Positions 1-9,866 are shown, counted from the stretch's first letter. The stretch is 64,000 bases of DNA from an uncultured Sutterella sp. (GCA_900770335.1 CAAGKD010000105.1:1-64000), one strand, 5' to 3'. Translations and numbers: made by a program. Notes: generated by a model not told the origin, from the letters alone.

Positions 1-1455
1 GCCGCTCACGAGCGAGGCGACGCGGCCGATGAGCTCGTCGGAGGCGTCCCCGTAGCCGAGCCGCCGGAAGAGTCCGTCGAGAAGCTCTACCGAGCGGGCG
101 CCGCCCTGCGCCCAACCGAGCGGCCAGGCGTTCTCGTCCCTGGCGTCGGCCTTGCGCTCGTTCACGTGGAAGATGCCGTCAAAGGTCCGGGCGACCTCCT
201 CGCGGATCACCTCGATGCGCCGCCAGAGCTCGGCGGGCTCGAGTCCGAGGAGCCCGGCCGCCCGCTCGAGCGTCTCGCCCTCGCGCGGCAGCCACTGGGT
301 CTGCTGGTCGTCGACGTACTGCAGAGCGTGCTCGACGTCGCGCAGGAACACGTAGTCCTCTGCGAGCCGTCCCGCCGTCGCCGCGTCAAGCGCTCCGGCC
401 GCGGCGAGCGCCTCGAGCATCGGCAGCGTCGAGCGGCCGCGCAGCTTGACGTCCCGGCCGCCCCGGATCACCTGCTGCGTCTGGGTGATGAACTCGATCT
501 CGCGGATGCCGCCCCGTCCGAGCTTGACGTTGCAGCCCTCTCGGCTCCTCGCCTGCTCGCGGCGGTCCGTCTCGGCGCGCACGAGCTCGTGGAGCTTCGT
601 GAGCGAGCTGATGGCGTTGAAGTCCAGGTATTTTCTGAAGACGAAGGGCTGCACGAGCGAGCGCACGTACGCCGCCTCGGTCTCGAACTGCTCGGGGCTT
701 GAGAAGACGGGGACGCTCACGATGCGGCCCTTGAGCCAGGCGAAGCGCTCCCAGTCGCGCCCCTGCGTGTAGAGGTACTCCTCGAGCATGTCACCCGAGC
801 AGACGATGGGTCCCGCGTCGCCGTTGGGGCGCAGGCGCATGTCGACGCGAAAGACGAAGCCCGCGCCCTCGACGTCGTTGAGCGCCGGAATGATCCGGCG
901 CGCGAGGCGCGAATAGAACTCGTCGGTCGTGACGGAGCGCCGGACATTCGGAAACTCCGGCGTCGGCCGCGTCTCGCCGTCCTCGCCGTAGAGGAAGATG
1001 AGGTCGATGTCCGAGGAGACGTTGAGCTCGGCGCCGCCGAGCTTGCCCATGCCGACGACGAGAAGATCCTGCGGAACGCCCTCGGCGCTCATCGGCACGC
1101 CCCAGCGTTCGGCGAGCTCGCGGGCGTGGACGGAGACCGCGACCCGGATCGCCTCCTCGGCAAAGCACGTCATGGTTGCGACGACCTCGTCGTAGCCGCA
1201 CGCTCCGGAGGCGTTCCTGCCGATGAGGGCGAGCATGAGCTCGCGGCGCAGCTCGCGCAGCGCAATCGAGAGCACGACGCTCTCGCGCACGCCGCAGAGG
1301 CGCTCGCGGATCCGCTCGCGCGTGAAGGGCTTCGCGCAGATCGCCTCGAACCGGGCCTCGCGCTCCTCGTCCGCTGCGGCGGGCGCAATCGCCTTCATGG
1401 CGCGGGCGACGAAGTGCGAGAGCGTCGCGACCTTCCTGAGCGTGGGCTTTGCCAT
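1..1455 (-). CDS. glnE: Bifunctional glutamine synthetase adenylyltransferase/deadenylase, N-terminal half (partial)
   Basis: Only the first 485 codons lie in the window; the gene runs off the left edge. GlnE adenylylates and deadenylylates glutamine synthetase under control of PII, so it couples nitrogen status to glutamine synthesis in the cytoplasm. I translated the minus strand from the ATG at 1455, which is preceded by a GGAGGG-type ribosome site. The nucleotidyltransferase signature GMGKLGGAELNVSSDIDLIF sits around residues 130-150, followed by FRVDMRLRPNG. These are hallmark GlnE motifs of the N-terminal (deadenylylating) domain. Full GlnE proteins are about 900-950 residues, so roughly half is missing because of the window edge, not because of damage. 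It is divergent from yhdP, a layout known in Betaproteobacteria. Confidence 0.95.
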   Translation of the reverse strand, partial: MAKPTLRKVATLSHFVARAMKAIAPAAADEEREARFEAICAKPFTRERIRERLCGVRESVVLSIALRELRRELMLALIGRNASGACGYDEVVATMTCFAEEAIRVAVSVHARELAERWGVPMSAEGVPQDLLVVGMGKLGGAELNVSSDIDLIFLYGEDGETRPTPEFPNVRRSVTTDEFYSRLARRIIPALNDVEGAGFVFRVDMRLRPNGDAGPIVCSGDMLEEYLYTQGRDWERFAWLKGRIVSVPVFSSPEQFETEAAYVRSLVQPFVFRKYLDFNAISSLTKLHELVRAETDRREQARSREGCNVKLGRGGIREIEFITQTQQVIRGGRDVKLRGRSTLPMLEALAAAGALDAATAGRLAEDYVFLRDVEHALQYVDDQQTQWLPREGETLERAAGLLGLEPAELWRRIEVIREEVARTFDGIFHVNERKADARDENAWPLGWAQGGARSVELLDGLFRRLGYGDASDELIGRVASLVSG

Positions 1456-1567
1456 CGGGATTCCCTCCACAATCATTCACGTCATCTCTGCGGCCGCCGA
1501 ACCGCTCCGGCGGCCCGCGGAGCCTGCGCTTCATTGTACGGACGCGCGCTTTGCGCGAAGATTGCGG

Positions 1568-4500
1568 ATGATTCGGATCGAGCGCGCCGCATGCGCCGCG
1601 CTCGACGCCGATGCGCCGGGCGGCCGCCCCGCCCCAACAGACTTCAAGCCCTTCGCCGCCGTGAACCTCCCCCGCCCCGCCAGCGCGCAAGAACCAACGC
1701 CGTCCGCCGGAGAGCGGCGAGTCCCCCGCATCGCGCTGCGCGCCCTCGCCGTCCTTTGGTTCGTCCTCTGCGCGCTCATTCTCTCGCTTGTGTGGATCGT
1801 CCCGGCGGCGCTGGAGCGTCATCTCGAGGACTATGAGCGGCTCCTCAGTGAAGCGACGGGCATCACCGTCCGCGCCGGCTCCCTTGAGGCGGGGCTTTCG
1901 GGCGTGAGCCCGGCGGTCACGCTGCGCGACGTGACGCTCGCCCGTCCGGGCGGCCCCGTGTCGCTGCGCCTGCCGAGCGTGCGAACCGTCCTCTCCTGGT
2001 CCTCGCTCTGGCATCTTGAGCCGCGCTTCACCGCGCTCGTCGTCTCGGACGCCGCGCTCGACGTGCGGCGAATCGCCCCCGACACGCTCGACGTCGCCGG
2101 CTTCGTCGTCGACCTCTCTCCCTCCGGCTCCGCGGCTGCGGCAGGCGACCCGCAGCAGGCGGACGCGTCCTCCGACGGCGCGGCGCTTCGGATTCCGGCG
2201 CTCGCCTGGGTCATGCGCCAGGGCCGCCTGCTCCTCGAGCGCGCGAGCCTGCGCTACGTTGACGAGACCGTCGACGGCCGGCCGGCGGTGCGGCTGAACG
2301 ACGTCACCGCGGCGTTCGAGCAACGGCTTCTCGACTGGCGGGCGGCCGTGCGCGGCACGGTCGTCGCCGGAGCGGAGTCAGCGCCGAGGCCCTTTGACAT
2401 TCGCGCGCGCGTCGAGCGGCATCTCTTCATGGCGCTCGACGAGCCGCTCTCCTGGCGCGGCGAGCTCTACGCCGACCTCACGCGCACGAACGTCGCCGCG
2501 GTCCTCTCGCGGCTCGGCCTCGGCGGCGTCGTGAGCCAAGGCTTGGGCGAGGCGCGGCTTCGCATCGCGTTCGATCGCGGAAGGATCCCCTCCGTCGCCG
2601 CGTCGCTTGACCTCTCGGACGTGCGCGCCCAGCTCGCGCCCGGACTCGCCGCGCTCGAGCTGCCGCAGCTCTCGGGGCGCTTCTCCTTCTCCGAATCCGA
2701 CGCGGGCCTCACCGCATCGGCGGACAGAATCGCGTTCCGCGGCCCCGCGGGAACGCGATTCGGCCCGGCATCGCTCTCGGCGGACTGCACGCGCGAGAAC
2801 GGGAGGATCACCGGCTGCGCCTTCCGGGCGTCCGAAGCGGTCATCGGCACGCTCGCGCGCATCGCCCGCGCGCTGCCCCTGCCCGAACCCGCGCTCGACT
2901 TTCTCGAAAAGCACGCGCTTTCGGGAACGCTCGGCAACATCGAGGCGTCCTTCAGCGGCGACTGGGCGGACCCGGCCGCATGGCGCGCCTCGGGGGAGTT
3001 CACCGGACTGTCGATGCCCTCGAGCGAAGAGGGCGTTCCGGGCCTGAGAAACTTCTCCGGCACGATCACCTCGTCCGGACCGGGCGCGTTCACCGTCGAG
3101 CTCGACACCCACTACGCCTCGCTCCATTTCCCCGGAGTCTTCCGCGAGCCGAGGATGGACTTCACGCGGATCACCGGCCGAACCGTGATCACGCTCAAGC
3201 CTCGGCTTCGCATCACGTTCGAAGGCTTTCGCGCGGAGAACGCCGACGCGGCGGTCACGGCGCAGGGCTTCTGGGAAGACACGGGCGGCGCGGGAACGAT
3301 CGACCTCTCGGGGAAGCTCCTGCGCGGCCGGGGCGCGGCCGTGCACAAGTACCTGCCGAACGTCGTCGGCGACGCGGCGCTTGACTACGTCGCCTCGGGC
3401 GTGACCGGAGGCCGCGTCACGCGCGGCGGCTTCATCGTGCGCGGCGAGCTCGAGCACTTCCCCTGGGACGGCGACAAGGCGCATCCGGGGCAGTTTCTCA
3501 TCGAGGGCGACGTCGAGCGCGCAGGGCTTGACTTCATGCCCTCCGGACGCAAAGCAGCCTCGGGCGCCTGGATCCGCGGCGAGAGCTTTCCGCCCATCAC
3601 GGACATCACCGGCCACCTCGAGTTCGCCGGGAACCGCATGACGATCACCGGCCGCAAGGGCGCCTCGGGCAGGCTCTCGGCGACGAACGTCAAGGTGGAG
3701 ATTCCCTCCTTCGTCGCGGATCCCCCGCTCCTCACGGTTGAGGGAGACATCACCGGGGACTTGGGCGAGGCGCTCGGATACCTCACGCGCGCGAAGTTCA
3801 TCACTTCCATCATCGGAGCGCCGTTCGCCGAGTCAAAGGGCTCCGGTCCCGCCGCCGCGCATCTCTCGCTGCGGCTGCCCCTCGACGCCGCGGCGGCCGA
3901 TCCCGTCCGGTACTCGGTGGACGCAAAGCTCGAAAAGGCCCGCTTCACGTACCTGCCGATCCTTCCCGAACTCACGGACGTCTCGGGACGCCTCGTCGTC
4001 TCGGAAAAGGGCGTCGCGACGCCCGTTCCCTTCCGGGGCTCGACCGCGGCGGGCCCGGCCTCCGTCAGCTCCGCCACGGACAGGAGCGGCGTGAAGCTCT
4101 CGATCAATGCGACAGCAGCGGCCGACGACATCCGCCGGCTCGTCCGGGTTCCGGAGCTCGAGCCCCTCCTTGCGGAGCTCTCGGGCGCCTCCGCCGTGGC
4201 CGTGACGGCTTCGATTCCCTGGGAGGCGGACGCGCCCGTGCGCATCGAGGGCGCCTCCGGCCTCGCCGGACTCGGCTCCGCGCTCCCGCTTCCGCTCAGC
4301 AAGGCCGCCGCCGCGGAGCTTCCCGCCCGGTTCAGCCTTTCGCTCGGAAAAGACGCCATGGAGCTCTCGCTCGTTGCGAACCCCCTGCTGAGCCTGCGGC
4401 TCGGCTTCGAGAAGGATGCGCTCGTCCGCGGGCATGTGAGCATCGGCGCTCCAGCGCGCAACGTGAGCCAGGGCGTCGTGACGACGATCCGCACGGGAAC

Positions 4501-5788
4501 GCTCGACCTCTCCGCATGGAGCCGAATCGGCGAGCGGATCTCCGAGCGCATCGCCGCTGCGCCGGACGCGGCGGCCGGATCGAGAAGCGGCATCGCCCTT
4601 CCGCCGGTTCTCAGCCGGATAGAGCTCGCCGCGGGGCGCCTCGTCCATGAGGAGAAGTCTCTCGGCGCGATCGACGCGGTCTGGAGCCGGAGCGGCCCGG
4701 GCGCCTGGAGCGCCACGCTCAAGGGCGACGCGGCCGAGGGACGCGTGAGCTACCGCGACGCCGTCCGGACCGCGCCCGCGCGGCTCGATGCGAAGCTCTC
4801 GCGGCTCTTCACGCCCGAGATGCAGTCGAAGTCCTCCGGCGCCGCAGGCACCGGCACGCGGCCTCTCGCCGAGGAGCCCGCCGCAGGAGGGGACTCGGTG
4901 CTTCCGGAGGTGCTGCGCACGCTCACGGAGCTTCCGGACGTGTCGCTCGCCATCGACGACCTGCGGGCGGGCGAGCGCCGCATCGGCGCCGTGACGATCG
5001 AGACGACGAACCGCCCGCTTCCGGGCGGAGGCCTCGAATGGCGGCTCTCCGGCCTCACCGTCCGCAACGCCGGCGCGACGCTCTCCGCCAAGGGCGCCTG
5101 GCGGCGCAATCGCCCCGAGGATGCGGGCGAGACCGCGATGCATGCGGCGCTTGACGTGAAGAACGCCGGCGACATGCTCTCGAGCCTCGGCGTGCGCGGC
5201 GTCGTGCGCGAGGCGCCGGGCTCCGCTACGCTCGACCTCGCCTGGCGCGGGCAGCCCTTCGCGTTCGACGCGGCCTCGCTCTCGGGCGCCGCGAGCGGCC
5301 GGACCGGCGCGGGCCAGCTCCTGCAGGTCGAGCCCGGCGCGGGCCGCCTGCTTTCGCTCCTTTCGATGCAGCACCTGATGCAGCGGCTCACGCTCGACTT
5401 CCGCGACGTGCTCTCGCAGGGCTTCCGGTTCGACTCGATCGCGCTCAACGCGACGATCCGCAGCGGCATCGTGAAGGTAAGCAAGGCGACGGTCGCCGGA
5501 AGCGCCGCGACCGTCGTCACCTCGGGCGACGTGGACCTCGTCAACAATCTTCTCGACATGCGCTCGCTCGTGCTCCCGAGCATCAACGCCGAGGGACCGT
5601 CGCTCGCCCTGGCGATCGCGAACCCCGCGGTCGGACTCGGCACGCTCATCGCGCAGTGGGCGCTCAAGGATCAGATCTCAAGCTTCCTCTCAACCGAGTA
5701 CGCCGTTCAGGGCTCGATCGACGATCCGGTCGTCACGAAGATCCCGTCGCTGCGCCCGAGCGGTCCCGCGCAGGAGGCCGCCCCATGA
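1568..5788 (+). CDS. yhdP: YhdP-family AsmA-like envelope protein (TIGR02099 type)
   Basis: Very large protein (about 1,406 residues) with one N-terminal membrane anchor (ALAVLWFVLCALILSLVWIV) followed by a long periplasmic region. YhdP-type AsmA-like proteins bridge the periplasm and move phospholipid towards the outer membrane. After the anchor comes the family pattern ERHLEDYERLLSEATGITV, typical of the DUF3971/AsmA entry. The C-terminus (RFDSIALNATIRSGIVKVSK, then VTSGDVDLVNNLLDM) is the AsmA-like C-terminal domain. The start is uncertain: ATG 1568 is used here, and GTG 1661 would give a shorter, equally plausible leader. The frame is open further upstream, but that part overlaps glnE. 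The stop overlaps the next gene by four bases (ATGA), so the two are probably translationally coupled. Confidence 0.88.
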   Translation: MIRIERAACAALDADAPGGRPAPTDFKPFAAVNLPRPASAQEPTPSAGERRVPRIALRALAVLWFVLCALILSLVWIVPAALERHLEDYERLLSEATGITVRAGSLEAGLSGVSPAVTLRDVTLARPGGPVSLRLPSVRTVLSWSSLWHLEPRFTALVVSDAALDVRRIAPDTLDVAGFVVDLSPSGSAAAAGDPQQADASSDGAALRIPALAWVMRQGRLLLERASLRYVDETVDGRPAVRLNDVTAAFEQRLLDWRAAVRGTVVAGAESAPRPFDIRARVERHLFMALDEPLSWRGELYADLTRTNVAAVLSRLGLGGVVSQGLGEARLRIAFDRGRIPSVAASLDLSDVRAQLAPGLAALELPQLSGRFSFSESDAGLTASADRIAFRGPAGTRFGPASLSADCTRENGRITGCAFRASEAVIGTLARIARALPLPEPALDFLEKHALSGTLGNIEASFSGDWADPAAWRASGEFTGLSMPSSEEGVPGLRNFSGTITSSGPGAFTVELDTHYASLHFPGVFREPRMDFTRITGRTVITLKPRLRITFEGFRAENADAAVTAQGFWEDTGGAGTIDLSGKLLRGRGAAVHKYLPNVVGDAALDYVASGVTGGRVTRGGFIVRGELEHFPWDGDKAHPGQFLIEGDVERAGLDFMPSGRKAASGAWIRGESFPPITDITGHLEFAGNRMTITGRKGASGRLSATNVKVEIPSFVADPPLLTVEGDITGDLGEALGYLTRAKFITSIIGAPFAESKGSGPAAAHLSLRLPLDAAAADPVRYSVDAKLEKARFTYLPILPELTDVSGRLVVSEKGVATPVPFRGSTAAGPASVSSATDRSGVKLSINATAAADDIRRLVRVPELEPLLAELSGASAVAVTASIPWEADAPVRIEGASGLAGLGSALPLPLSKAAAAELPARFSLSLGKDAMELSLVANPLLSLRLGFEKDALVRGHVSIGAPARNVSQGVVTTIRTGTLDLSAWSRIGERISERIAAAPDAAAGSRSGIALPPVLSRIELAAGRLVHEEKSLGAIDAVWSRSGPGAWSATLKGDAAEGRVSYRDAVRTAPARLDAKLSRLFTPEMQSKSSGAAGTGTRPLAEEPAAGGDSVLPEVLRTLTELPDVSLAIDDLRAGERRIGAVTIETTNRPLPGGGLEWRLSGLTVRNAGATLSAKGAWRRNRPEDAGETAMHAALDVKNAGDMLSSLGVRGVVREAPGSATLDLAWRGQPFAFDAASLSGAASGRTGAGQLLQVEPGAGRLLSLLSMQHLMQRLTLDFRDVLSQGFRFDSIALNATIRSGIVKVSKATVAGSAATVVTSGDVDLVNNLLDMRSLVLPSINAEGPSLALAIANPAVGLGTLIAQWALKDQISSFLSTEYAVQGSIDDPVVTKIPSLRPSGPAQEAAP

Positions 5789-6153
5789 TGACGTGCGTGC
5801 CGGATGCCCCGCCCGCCCGGCTCTCTCCTACGCCCGAGCGCGAGATCCTGCGCCTCATCGACTCGGGCGTCCCGGTCCTCGTTCTCTTCACGGGCGACTG
5901 GTGCGGCGCCTGCCGCGCGACGGTTCCGCTCTTCGAGGAGGCCGCCGCGCGCGATCCCGGTTCGCTTCGGTACGTTCTCGCCGACGTCGAGCGGTGCGAG
6001 GGGCTCGCCGCCGACGCGGGCGTCTCGCGCCTCCCCGCGGCCGTGCTCTTTCTCGACGGCGCCGACGAGGCGGCGCTCTCAGGGCGCTTCACGCGCGCGG
6101 AGCTTGCGAGGCTCGTCGCGCTCGCCAGCCGCCGCGCGACCGCTCCCGGCTGA
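5785..6153 (+). CDS. Thioredoxin-like protein with a CGAC active site
   Basis: A 122-residue protein with a thioredoxin fold. After an N-terminal extension of about 30 residues comes the strand-active-site block VLFTGDWCGACRATVPLFEE, giving a WCGAC redox motif where classical thioredoxin has WCGPC. The cis-proline region is SRLPAAVLF. There is no signal peptide, so it is probably cytosolic. The start ATG overlaps the yhdP stop (ATGA) and sits seven bases after AGGAGG, a strong ribosome site, so coupling with yhdP is likely. The change of the proline between the cysteines to alanine is expected to shift redox potential; substrate and partners are unknown. A bona fide thioredoxin (trxA) is less likely because of the extension and divergent motif. 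Confidence 0.78.
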   Translation: MMTCVPDAPPARLSPTPEREILRLIDSGVPVLVLFTGDWCGACRATVPLFEEAAARDPGSLRYVLADVERCEGLAADAGVSRLPAAVLFLDGADEAALSGRFTRAELARLVALASRRATAPG

Positions 6154-6245
6154 CCCGAAGCTGCGCCGCGCGGTCTTTGCCCGCCCGCCGGGTCCTGCGG
6201 GATAATGGCGGCATCGCAGACAACCCCCTTCTGAAAGCATCGCAA

Positions 6246-6860
6246 GTGTCCAGCCCCTTCAAACTGATGACGCCCATCGTGTGGCTCACGCGGCTCCTCG
6301 TCGGCGCCTATCCGCAGTGGCAGGGATGCGCGCCCTCGTCGCGGCAGCGCATCTATTTCGCCAACCACACGAGCCACCTTGACACCATCGTCATCTGGGC
6401 ATCCCTGCCGCCGGACATCCGCCGGCACGTCCATCCCGTCGCCGCCAAGGACTACTGGGAGAAGGGCGTCCTGCGCCGCCGCATCGCCATCGACGAGCTG
6501 CGCTGCGTGCTCATCGACCGCAGGCGCACGGAGCACTCCAATCCGCTCGATCCGCTGCGCGAGGTGCTTCGCAACGGCGACTCGCTCATCATCTTCCCGG
6601 AGGGCACGCGCCGTCCGCAGCCCCTGCCAAGCCCCTTCAAGTCCGGCATCTGGCACCTGATGACGGAGTTTCCGAACGTCGAGTTCATCCCCGTCTACAT
6701 CGAGAACCTTCACCGCGCCATGCCCAAGGGCGTGCTGATTCCCGTGCCGACCGTCTGCTCGGTGCGCTTCGGCGCCCCGATCGAGCATTCGCCGGACGAT
6801 CTCAAGAGCGACTTTCTCAACCGCGCGCGCGACGCCGTCATCGGACTTTCACAAGCATGA
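6246..6860 (+). CDS. 1-acyl-sn-glycerol-3-phosphate acyltransferase-like protein
   Basis: PlsC-superfamily acyltransferase of about 204 residues. The catalytic motif is NHTSHLD (family HX4D), the second block holds the conserved arginine region, and [10 protein letters not shown] is the classical FPEGTR substrate-binding motif. Such enzymes acylate lysophosphatidic acid at the inner membrane. The start is uncertain: GTG 6246 is used, with ATG 6267 as the alternative; the frame stays open upstream without a convincing start. The stop overlaps the next gene (ATGA at 6857-6860), a CdsA-like gene, so the pair probably makes consecutive steps from lysophosphatidate to CDP-diacylglycerol. A second, different PlsC is encoded at 60353-61066, so this one may have a specialised role. 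Confidence 0.87.
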   Translation: MSSPFKLMTPIVWLTRLLVGAYPQWQGCAPSSRQRIYFANHTSHLDTIVIWASLPPDIRRHVHPVAAKDYWEKGVLRRRIAIDELRCVLIDRRRTEHSNPLDPLREVLRNGDSLIIFPEGTRRPQPLPSPFKSGIWHLMTEFPNVEFIPVYIENLHRAMPKGVLIPVPTVCSVRFGAPIEHSPDDLKSDFLNRARDAVIGLSQA

Positions 6861-7828
6861 GACTCGGTTTCACCATTCAGGAGGCGTACACCTTCCTGTT
6901 CTTCGGTCTGGTGCTCCTCGCCGCGGCGGGCACCTTCTACGTGAGCTGGGCGCTCGGCCGCGCCGTAACGCCCGAGCGCCGCATGCGCCTGATGGCGGTG
7001 AGCTCGCGCCTGCGCATGGCCTGGTGGCTGATCGCGGTCTTCACGATCGCCTTCCTGCTCGGCCAGCCCGCCCTGCTCGCCTTCTTCGCGCTCATCAGCT
7101 TCTTCCTGCTGCGCGAGTTCATCGCGATCACGCCCACCAAGCCCACGGACCACTGGGCCCTCGTCATCGCGTTCTACCTCGCCATTCCGATCCAGTACTT
7201 TGCGATCGGCGTCAACCGCCCGGAGATCTTCACGCTCTTCATCCCGGTCTACCTCTTCCTCGTGCTCCCCGTCATCATGGCGCTCTCGCACGACACGGAC
7301 CGGTACCTCGAGCGCGTCGCCAAGGTCCAGTGGGGCCTGATGCTCTGCATCTTCTGCCTCTCGCACGCGCCGGCGATCGCCACGCTCGACCTCACGCGCT
7401 ACGGCTCGTCCGGGCCGCTGCTGATGCTCTTCTTCCTTCTCGTCATCTTCGTGTCGGACCTCACGGGCTCGATCGCGAGCTCGATGCTCGGCGGCCGCGC
7501 GCTCGCCTTCAACATCAACCGCACGGTCCTCGGCACCTCCATCGGCTGCGTGGGCGGCATCCTCGCGGGCGCGGCGATGTACTGGATCACGCCCTTCCGC
7601 TTCTGGCAGGCCCTGCTCATGGCCCTCGCGACCGTGATCTCCGGCGTCCTCGGCGACCTCGTCTTCCAGTGCGTCCGCCGCAGCATGGGGGGCGAACGGC
7701 TCGCGGGCGAGGCGGACGTCTACATGACCCGCGGCCTGCTCGCGCGCCTCGCGCCCATCACGTTCGCCGCGCCGGTCTTCTATCACCTCACGACGATCTT
7801 TTTCATCACGTTCAAGGACGCGTTCTGA
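6857..7828 (+). CDS. CdsA/YnbB-like phosphatidate cytidylyltransferase, integral membrane
   Basis: A 323-residue, strongly hydrophobic protein with roughly seven to eight membrane segments. The C-terminal third ([15 protein letters not shown], then [20 protein letters not shown], then [13 protein letters not shown]) corresponds to the cytidylyltransferase signature region of CdsA, in which phosphatidate and CTP give CDP-diacylglycerol. The signature is degenerate compared with housekeeping CdsA, so it looks more like the YnbB-type paralogue. It overlaps the upstream acyltransferase by four bases and is the last gene of the yhdP-led run. A canonical cdsA would be expected elsewhere (usually near uppS/dxr). 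Activity is inferred from family and context. Confidence 0.85.
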   Translation: MRLGFTIQEAYTFLFFGLVLLAAAGTFYVSWALGRAVTPERRMRLMAVSSRLRMAWWLIAVFTIAFLLGQPALLAFFALISFFLLREFIAITPTKPTDHWALVIAFYLAIPIQYFAIGVNRPEIFTLFIPVYLFLVLPVIMALSHDTDRYLERVAKVQWGLMLCIFCLSHAPAIATLDLTRYGSSGPLLMLFFLLVIFVSDLTGSIASSMLGGRALAFNINRTVLGTSIGCVGGILAGAAMYWITPFRFWQALLMALATVISGVLGDLVFQCVRRSMGGERLAGEADVYMTRGLLARLAPITFAAPVFYHLTTIFFITFKDAF

Positions 7829-7831
7829 TTT

Positions 7832-7861
7832 TTGTCGGATAATTAGTCAAGAATCTACATT
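7832..7861 (+). promoter_or_regulatory. Possible promoter for the acyltransferase gene
   Basis: The 61 bases between the CdsA-like gene and the acyltransferase ATG are strikingly AT-rich for this genome. A sigma70-like pair can be drawn: TTGTCG at 7832-7837 and TACATT at 7856-7861, spacing 18. Four of six bases match in each box, so this is suggestive only. Confidence 0.3.
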
Positions 7862-7889
7862 AAATTCATACAACAATAAGAAATATAAA

Positions 7890-9807
7890 ATGATTCAAAG
7901 CCCCCCCTGAGGCAGACCTCCAATCTCGCGCGCCGCACCCGTGGCGCACGGACATCACCGGCCTCAGGGCGCTCGCCGTCCTTCCGGTTCTGATCTACCA
8001 CGCCTTTCCATCAGTTCTGCCCGGCGGGTTCTTCGGCGTCGACATCTTCTTCGTGATCTCCGGATACCTCATCTCCGGAATCATCTTCCGCGGGCTCATG
8101 CGGGGGAGCTTCAACTGGCGGGACTTCTACGCCAAGCGCGTCCGGAGGATTCTTCCGAACCTGATTCTTCTGCTCGTCTTCGTCGCAGCCGTCGGCTGGT
8201 TTCTTCTCGCGACCGATGAGTATGAGAACCTTGGCCGCCACATCTATCGGTGCGCGGCCTTTGTCCAAAACTTCGGCCTGCTCCGTGAAGTCGGCTACTT
8301 CACGGAGGACGCTCTCAGAAAGCCCCTGCTGCACCTCTGGAGCCTCGCGATCGAGGAGCAGTTCTACATCGTCTTTCCGATCCTCTGCATCACGCTCTGG
8401 CGACTCTCGCGCTCCGTGAAGGTCCTCGGAGCGACCGTTCTTCTCATCTTCGCGTGTAGCCTCGTTTCCTGCCTGCTCGCCAATGACAGCACCTTTGCGT
8501 TCTACTTCCCGCTCACGCGTTTCTGGGAGCTCGGCGCAGGGATCCTGCTCGCCTTCGCCGAAACCTGCCTTGCGCTCTCCCCTGCGCGCTTTGCGTGCAG
8601 GGCCCGTAGCATTCTCTCCTGTCTGGGCCTCGCCGCCATCGGCGCCTCCATGGCGCTTTACGCGCCCCGATGGGCGCATCCGGGCTGGATCACGCTCGCG
8701 CCGGTCGCGGGCGCCGTCGCGATCATCCTTTCCCGGCCCGACGCCCTCGTCAACCGCACGCTTCTCGCCTGGCGCCCCATGACCTTCACGGGCCTCATCA
8801 GCTACTCGCTCTACCTGTGGCACTGGCCGCTCCTCGCGTTCCTCTTCATCGCCGTGCCGTCGCCGACGCCCCTCATGAACGCCGCGGCCCTCGCTCTCAG
8901 CCTTCTCCTCGCCACGGGCGTCTACCGCTTCGTCGAAAACCCCATGCGCCGGGCGCGCTCCTGGCGCGGCGTCCCCGTCGTCGCGATTCTTCTCGCCGGG
9001 CTCATCGCGGTTTTCGCCCTGGGGGAGGGACTGCGGCTCGGACACGGCCTGCCGCACCGGCCGCTTTCGAGCATGTCCGACGCCCTCGGCGCCGTGCGAA
9101 CGGACCGCTCGCCCATCGACAAGGCGCCGACCATCCGCTTCGCAGATCTGGACCTGCCCGTCACGCTTCCAGGCTCAACACCCCGAATCGTCTTCTTCGG
9201 CGATTCGCATGCGATCCAGTACTTCTCCCGCGCAAGAGTTCTGAGCGACATGACCGGCCGGCCCGCGCTCTTTGTCACGCACATCGGCGGCGCCGTCGAC
9301 TGGTCCGACGGCTGGGGGTCAAGCGCCGCTCATGCGCGTGCGTTTGACGCCGCGTTGGACGATCCGCAGCTGAACACGCTGGTCTTCGCCTACAAGTGGA
9401 CCGGCAGGCTTGAGGATGATCCGTCGTTTCATGCAACGCTCGCCAGGATCCGATCCAAGCTCCTGGCGCACCCGGAGAAGCGCGCCTTCGTGGTTCTCGA
9501 CTACCCGTGGGTTGAGGAGCCCGGACGCCAGGGCGTCACCGATCCGCTCAGGCACTGGAACCGGCTTGCGGGATCAAAGAGCCGCGCGGAGGACTTCGTC
9601 ATCGACGCCCCGGACGGAGGCTGGAAGGTCGGCAACGAGGCCGTCATGAAGGACCTCGCCGGCGTCGCGACCTTCATCGACCCGACGCCTTTCGTCTGCC
9701 CGAACGGGCGCTGCGACCTTCTCAAGTGGTACAAGGATGACGACCACCTGCGGCCGTCTCGCCTTGAGAAGGAGGGCGTCTGGCTCGATCCCGTATTCCG
9801 GGAGTGA
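7890..9807 (+). CDS. OafA/YrhL-type membrane acyltransferase with C-terminal SGNH domain; out of frame at a C7 tract
   Basis: Membrane acyltransferase-3 domain followed by a periplasmic SGNH esterase-like domain, the architecture of enzymes that O-acetylate lipopolysaccharide or other surface glycans. The conserved start of the family, an R-X10-H motif within LRALAVLPVLIYH, then FFGVDIFFVISGYL, is present. So is SLYLWHWPLLAF, and the SGNH part has FFGDSHAIQYF and a DDHLRPS catalytic block. The reading frame is open from 7894 to 9807, but it has no ATG, GTG or TTG before the GTG at 8053, which lies after the catalytic arginine and histidine. The only plausible start, ATG 7890, reads MIQSPP and stops at TGA 7908. 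Losing one C from the seven-C run (7901-7907) joins that ATG to the whole protein (about 638 residues, R26 and H37 as the motif). As written the gene is OFF; phase variation, a sequencing slip and recent decay are the alternatives. Confidence 0.85.
7901..7907 (+). repeat. Homopolymeric C7 tract in the acyltransferase 5' coding region
   Basis: Seven consecutive C follow AAAG at codons 4-6 of the acyltransferase. With seven C the ATG 7890 frame terminates at once; with six C (or nine) it continues into the 638-codon enzyme. Homopolymer runs near the start of surface-modifying genes are the classic site of slipped-strand phase switching. Confidence 0.75.
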
Positions 9808-9829
9808 AGCCCAAGGCTCCGAATGAACG

Positions 9830-9866
9830 AAAGCCCGCGGCAGACCTTTCTGCGGCGGGCTTTTCT
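9830..9866. terminator. Rho-independent terminator shared by the acyltransferase and infA
   Basis: Inverted repeat AAGCCCGCGGCAG / CTGCGGCGGGCTT with a six-base loop and one central mismatch, followed by TTTTCTTCT on the plus strand. It lies between converging genes and reads reasonably in both directions. Confidence 0.85.

Noticed and set aside
1223..1567. A start for yhdP at 1223
   Set aside because: It would overlap the coding region of glnE and adds residues without homology; a start at 1568 or 1661 is more sensible.
8053..9807. A normal acyltransferase starting at GTG 8053
   Set aside because: This start would remove the conserved R-X10-H region and the first membrane part; the frame break at the poly-C tract explains the missing start better.
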